Source of the DNA: Chloroflexota bacterium | GTDB taxonomy: Bacteria > Chloroflexota > Anaerolineae > Aggregatilineales > Phototrophicaceae | Length of the DNA stretch: 64,000 nt | Reading direction: 5' to 3' | Assembly: GCA_011523545.1 (NCBI GenBank) | Contig: WTGN01000092.1 | Coordinates: 29,686 to 93,685, forward strand | Shown here: positions 60,017 to 64,000 of the stretch, in pieces | Layout of the letters: each line of letters begins with the position of its first letter | How positions within the stretch are numbered: the stretch's first letter is position 1 | The notes under the pieces: model-generated | Told to the model about the DNA's origin: nothing | What the model saw: the letters and a program-made list of their open reading frames with translations, nothing else | Databases searched by the model: none | Program-made: the position numbers and the translations under genes

Positions 60017-62925
60017 TATGCGCCTCCTTCGATTTTAGTCGCCGTCTGACCATCGGCAAGCGAATTGGCCATTGGCGCGTTGCTGTCGCTGCTCCGCGGC
60101 AGCAGCTGCAGCGGCTGTTCCGCCCGGCGCTGTATCTGCCAGACCAGGCCGATAAGAATCAAGCCAATAATCGCCACCGCGTAATTGATCAGGACCCAGC
60201 GGTTTTGCTCCGCCTCGCTTATCGGCGGCAGGATCCGCGCCACGCTGCCGCGGCTGCGGATTGTCGCCAGCGAAACATCTTCGCTGAACCAATCGATTGC
60301 GTTGGCCACCAGCTGCAAATTGCTGATGAAGCGGTCGCCGGCGAAGTTGGCCGAGATTTGATAGACGGTGTCATTCACGAATTCGGAACTGCCGAGCACG
60401 ACGATGCGCGTATTGTCAGGCGAGCGCTCGATCAAACCTAGCGGTTCGTTTTCCGTCGGCTCGCTCGCTTCAAAGGGCGATGGCTTGCCGATAAAGTGAC
60501 TGCTGAAGGACGATTCTACCGCCAGCGCCAGGGGTAAGGACGACATCTGCTCCGGGATGGCGAAGCCGAAATCGGGATAAAGTTCCAGGTCCGGCTGCGG
60601 GTCGGCCAGGGTCGTCTCCCAAGCCGCGTCGCTTGAACGAATCAAGGTGCTAACTTGCGCATCCGCCAGGACCGATTCATCGACCGTAACCGGCGACGCC
60701 CAACTCATGGACGCCAGCGGCAAATTGTTGACGACCGGACTATCCGCGTCCAGGCCATTCGGGCGCACATCAATGAAGAACGGATAATCAAGCGCCTGAA
60801 TTTCGGTGACGATCATATCGCCCACATCGCGCTGCGTTTGCATCGGAAAGGGCGCGTTCTGCAAATCCATCACCAGGCTGTCGCCGATGATGATGCCGTA
60901 ACTTTCGAGCAGATCTTCAATGCCGCCCTCGTTTGGATCGAGCAGCAGCGTGCCAGCGTAGGGGTCGACGCCCAGCCGGTAATGCCCGGCCGCCACGATG
61001 ACCGAGCCGCCGCGCATCAGGTATTGATCTATCGCATATAACTGCCGCTCGGTCAAGCTGTGCGGCGACATCAAGACCAGCGCGTCGACATCGGCCGCGA
61101 TTTGCCCGTCTTCCAAGGTCACACGCCGCAGCTCATAAGATTCCCGCAGCGTCTCTTCCAGGATGCTGTATTGCTGCAGGCTCGGCATCTGCCGCCCGAA
61201 TTGATCGATGGCCTGGGCCGGTGGCGTCCATAATCCGATCACCTTCAGAAAGCCGGGCGAAGTCCGCTTCAAGGCCGCCTCGATGGCGCCGCGTATTTCC
61301 GCCTGGCTGAGATCGCCCGCCGGATAAATCACCTGATAATCGTCGCCCGCTTCCACAACCAGATGCAAATAGAAGGTATCGAGCGAGAAGAAGCTGGCCG
61401 CAACCGGCTGAATCTGATAGAGCTCGAATAGATCGTCTTCGCTGATGCCGGCGTCCGGCGCGGTCATGTCGACCAATTCGTAAACCGCCTGGCCCTCAGC
61501 GACCTCCGCCGCCACATCTTGCAGCGTCTGGCTGACTTCGGTCATCATTTCCGGCAAAGTCGCGGAAGAGACGTATAGTGTCAGCCTGGCCGGCTCAGCG
61601 AGCGAGGCCAGCACCGCGTCGAGACTTTGAAAACCATAGACGACTCGCTGGATATTGCTGGTCAAATCATATTCCAGATTGCGCAAGCGAACTTCAACGC
61701 CAAAAGGCGTATCGACCAACTCAATGACTTCGGAAAAATTCAGCGCCGCGCTCTGATCGCCATAAGCGATGAGCACATCAAAGTAGACATTGACCAGCGA
61801 CAGGCCGCCCCGATCATTCACCTGCAAGGGCGTCGGGCGGATGCCATGAATCTGATTCGCCTCGCGCTCCAGCTCCGGGTTAGTCAGCGGGTCAACAAAT
61901 TCCAATTGCAGCTTGCCATTTGCCGCCAGTTCATATTCCCGCAGCGTGTCTTTGATGCGCGGCGCCAGCGGGGCCAGCAGCGGATGGCTCGCCTCGCTGA
62001 AATATCCGCGGACCAGCAGCGGCTCCTGCAGATCGGCCAGCAAATTTCGGGTGACATCCGACAAGCTGTATTCTTGATGCTGCGTCATATCCAGGCGAGC
62101 AAAATTGGCCGGCGCGAGCAGCAAGTTGAATGCCAGCAGATTGAGCCCGACAAGCGCGAGGCCGATGCCCGCGTTCAAGCGATGACCGCGCAAGTGCGCG
62201 CCCCGGCTCCAGCGCTTGCCTTCCAGGGACAGCACATTAAGCGCCAGGAAAAACAAGGCCAGCGAGCCATAATAAACCAGATCGCGCAAATCTATGACGC
62301 CCCGTCCGATGCTTTCGAAGCGGCTGCCGGCGCCAAACTTACGCAGCAAATCCCCCGTCGCCGCGCCGAACAAGTCTGTGACAACCGGCGAGCCGATCGC
62401 CTGCAGCAGGCCGCAGATGAAGGCGGTGCCGATTAGCGCAACCAGTTGATTGTCCGTGCGCGAAGAAACAAAGAGACCGATGGCGATGTAACTGGACGCC
62501 AGCAGCAGCGCCGCCAGATAGCCACCGATGACCGGCCCCCAGTCAAGGTTGCCAAGCGACTGCACCGTCAGCGGCAGGAACAGCGTCAGCCCAAGCGCCA
62601 AAGCCACCAGCGCCAGCGCGGAAAGGAACTTCCCGGCCACCAACTCGCTCAGGCGCACCGGCATCGTCAGCAGCACTTGCAGGTTGCCGCTTTCTTCCTC
62701 GCGGCTCCATTGATGCATGGTCAAAGCGGAAACCAGCAAAATCATCAGCAGCGGCATCCACTCAAAGAGCGCGCGCACATCAGCGGCGCCGCGCGCGAAG
62801 AATGAATCCACCCAAAAGAAAACGAACAAGGTGAGCACGAGGAAGACGCCGACGAAAATCAGCGCCATCGGCGAGCCAAAATAGAGCTTGAGTTCCTTGC
62901 CGCTGATAGACATGATCTTCTTCAT
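60016..62925 (-). CDS. Fused ABC-2 permease (GldF-like) and GldG-like protein
   Basis: 969 residues joining two usually separate proteins. Residues 1-245 are an ABC-2 type permease with six helices (MALIFVGVFLVLTLFVFFWV, MPLLMILLVSALTMHQWSRE with EEESGNLQVLLTMPV, and others). From about 255 comes a GldG-like protein: a helix (IGLALVGLNLLAFNLLLA), DMTQHQEYSLSDVTRNLLADL, a long extracytoplasmic region with LVLMSPHSLTERQLYAIDQY and GGSVIVAAGHY, and a C-terminal helix (VLINYAVAIIGLILIGLVW). A perfect AGGAGG lies 5 nt before the ATG. It follows the ATPase gene by 9 bp. In Bacteroidetes such genes support gliding; here the cargo is unknown. Confidence 0.88.
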   Translation of the reverse strand: MKKIMSISGKELKLYFGSPMALIFVGVFLVLTLFVFFWVDSFFARGAADVRALFEWMPLLMILLVSALTMHQWSREEESGNLQVLLTMPVRLSELVAGKFLSALALVALALGLTLFLPLTVQSLGNLDWGPVIGGYLAALLLASSYIAIGLFVSSRTDNQLVALIGTAFICGLLQAIGSPVVTDLFGAATGDLLRKFGAGSRFESIGRGVIDLRDLVYYGSLALFFLALNVLSLEGKRWSRGAHLRGHRLNAGIGLALVGLNLLAFNLLLAPANFARLDMTQHQEYSLSDVTRNLLADLQEPLLVRGYFSEASHPLLAPLAPRIKDTLREYELAANGKLQLEFVDPLTNPELEREANQIHGIRPTPLQVNDRGGLSLVNVYFDVLIAYGDQSAALNFSEVIELVDTPFGVEVRLRNLEYDLTSNIQRVVYGFQSLDAVLASLAEPARLTLYVSSATLPEMMTEVSQTLQDVAAEVAEGQAVYELVDMTAPDAGISEDDLFELYQIQPVAASFFSLDTFYLHLVVEAGDDYQVIYPAGDLSQAEIRGAIEAALKRTSPGFLKVIGLWTPPAQAIDQFGRQMPSLQQYSILEETLRESYELRRVTLEDGQIAADVDALVLMSPHSLTERQLYAIDQYLMRGGSVIVAAGHYRLGVDPYAGTLLLDPNEGGIEDLLESYGIIIGDSLVMDLQNAPFPMQTQRDVGDMIVTEIQALDYPFFIDVRPNGLDADSPVVNNLPLASMSWASPVTVDESVLADAQVSTLIRSSDAAWETTLADPQPDLELYPDFGFAIPEQMSSLPLALAVESSFSSHFIGKPSPFEASEPTENEPLGLIERSPDNTRIVVLGSSEFVNDTVYQISANFAGDRFISNLQLVANAIDWFSEDVSLATIRSRGSVARILPPISEAEQNRWVLINYAVAIIGLILIGLVWQIQRRAEQPLQLLPRSSDSNAPMANSLADGQTATKIEGGA

Positions 62926-62934
62926 CGCCGCCTC

Positions 62935-63849
62935 CTAGGCCGTCGTCGCCAACCGGTTAAAGAAGGTCTCGAGCGTGACGGTATCGCGGCGAAGCTCCCG
63001 CAGCGGCCATTTCCGCTCCGCCGCCAATTCGAAAATGCGCGGCGTGATATCGGCCGAGCTGACGATGCGGTATGACGGAAAATCATCGGCTGAACGCATC
63101 CGGTTCACCCGCGAGATGCCAGGCAGCGCCGTCAACTCGCGCTGCACCTCTTCATCGTCCTGCTGGAGCACCAGCGTCGCGTCATTGCTCAAGCTCAGCT
63201 CGCTCAAGCGTTGGTCGGCTCGCACTTCACCATTGATAATGATGATCACGCGGTCGCATATCGCTTCAACTTCCGACAGGATATGTGAGGAGAACAGAAT
63301 CGTGCCGTCCTGCGCCAGTGATTTGATGAGAGCGCGTATCTCGACGATCTGGGTTGGATCCAGCCCGACCGTCGGTTCATCCAGGATAAGAAACTGCGGT
63401 CTGTGCAGAATCGCCTGCGCCAGCCCCACGCGCTGCCTTAGTCCTTTGCTTAATGAGGCGATCGGCCGCGCTAGATAATCTTGCAATCCGGCGCCGTAGA
63501 CCGCGTCCGACAGCAGCGCGATGAATTCGGCGGGCGGAATCTCCCGCAGCTCGGCCATCATGGAGAGATAAGCTTGCACCGACAGCTCGGGATAGAGCGG
63601 CGTATTCTCCGACAGATAGCCGATGGTCGCTTGTACCTCGCGCAGATTGCTCAGCACATTCAGCCCGTCGATCTCAACCGTCCCCTCGTCCGGGTGCAGA
63701 AATCCGGTGATGATTTTGATCGCGGTCGACTTGCCGGCGCCATTCGGCCCCAAAAGGCCGACAATCTCGCCCGCCCGAATATCGAAGCTGACGCCGTGCA
63801 AAGCGCGGATGCTGCCGTAGCTCTTGGCGATGTTTTGTACATGGATCAT
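62935..63849 (-). CDS. ABC transporter ATPase (GldA-like)
   Basis: Cytoplasmic ATPase of the Gld-like transporter, 304 residues. Walker A LLGPNGAGKSTAIKII (near residue 35), Q-loop YLSENTPLYPEL, signature LSKGLRQRVGLAQA, Walker B FLILDEPTVGLDP and H-loop LFSSHILSEVEAICD are all present. A C-terminal domain of about 80 residues follows, as in ABC-2 exporter ATPases. I chose the ATG at 63849 because AAAGGAAG lies 7 nt upstream; an in-frame ATG at 63894 adds 15 residues without support. It is the first gene of the three-gene operon. The remaining 150 bp to the window edge show no gene. Confidence 0.92.
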   Translation of the reverse strand: MIHVQNIAKSYGSIRALHGVSFDIRAGEIVGLLGPNGAGKSTAIKIITGFLHPDEGTVEIDGLNVLSNLREVQATIGYLSENTPLYPELSVQAYLSMMAELREIPPAEFIALLSDAVYGAGLQDYLARPIASLSKGLRQRVGLAQAILHRPQFLILDEPTVGLDPTQIVEIRALIKSLAQDGTILFSSHILSEVEAICDRVIIIINGEVRADQRLSELSLSNDATLVLQQDDEEVQRELTALPGISRVNRMRSADDFPSYRIVSSADITPRIFELAAERKWPLRELRRDTVTLETFFNRLATTA

Positions 63850-64000
63850 AAGCCGACTTCCTTTCCAGGACAAGCGAACGGGTTGCCCACCCAATGATCG
63901 GCAAGCAACCGGACGCGCGGTTCTCTTCAGCCGCCCGGCGTCCTAGCGGTACCAAGTTAGTCATGCGAAAAACTACCCCGCTCAGCAAACTCCCCTTCCC

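Overview
The window is about 64 kb of compact, GC-rich bacterial chromosome made of core housekeeping genes. I see no phage, transposase, plasmid or CRISPR material. Gene content suggests a member of the Chloroflexota, perhaps Anaerolineae-like. The clues are a single-chain alpha-beta glycyl-tRNA synthetase, an enlarged RpoB, a membrane protein with a C-terminal beta domain I associate with Chloroflexota glycosyltransferases, and GldA/GldFG/DUF4340-type genes. This placement is inference; no rRNA gene is present to confirm it.

Layout. 1-4467: the str operon (rpsL-rpsG-fusA-tuf, minus strand; tuf runs off the left edge), with a strong promoter and a structured leader. 4508-7125: an inverted-repeat element, an acyl-CoA dehydrogenase and a renalase-like flavoprotein. 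7248-7757: the tmRNA gene ssrA with promoter, readable tag peptide and terminator. 7780-19192: mostly plus-strand genes (lipoprotein, small conserved protein, ABC exporter, nitrilase-family hydrolase, peptidyl-tRNA hydrolase with a TPR tail, two beta-lactamase-fold serine hydrolases, mfd). 19229-21218: YbaK-like protein, small membrane protein and DMT transporter (minus). 21331-38682: a complete 14-gene nuo (complex I) cluster on the minus strand with an extra TPR-like gene between nuoG and nuoF. An inverted-repeat element and a second promoter split it into nuoA-I and nuoJ-N. 38984-40663: a lower-GC membrane protein. 40839-45533: rpoB standing alone, without rpoC beside it. 45857-51273: methyltransferase, ABC-F ATPase, a degenerate M19 dipeptidase homologue, a membrane protein and a glycosyltransferase. 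51270-58837: nfi, rpoD, dnaG and glyQS (minus). 58958-63849: a three-gene Gld-like ABC transport operon (minus).

How the genes work together. The str operon, rpoB, rpoD, mfd, glyQS, pth, ssrA and the ABC-F gene serve transcription, translation and ribosome rescue; dnaG serves replication. The nuo cluster provides a full NADH:quinone oxidoreductase. Each nuo transcription unit has a TTGTG-N8-CACAA-type dyad at its promoter, which could mean redox (Rex) or CRP-family control.

Most notable observations: NuoJ carries about 265 extracytoplasmic residues resembling DUF4397; two Rex/CRP-like sites mark the nuo promoters; a perfect palindrome lies in frame inside nuoL; the M19 homologue has lost four of five metal ligands; the -35 boxes of rpsL and rpoB sit in covarying 13-bp palindromes; two related inverted-repeat elements lie directly after stop codons; and the tmRNA encodes a proline-rich tag, AKPNFQPLPLVA.
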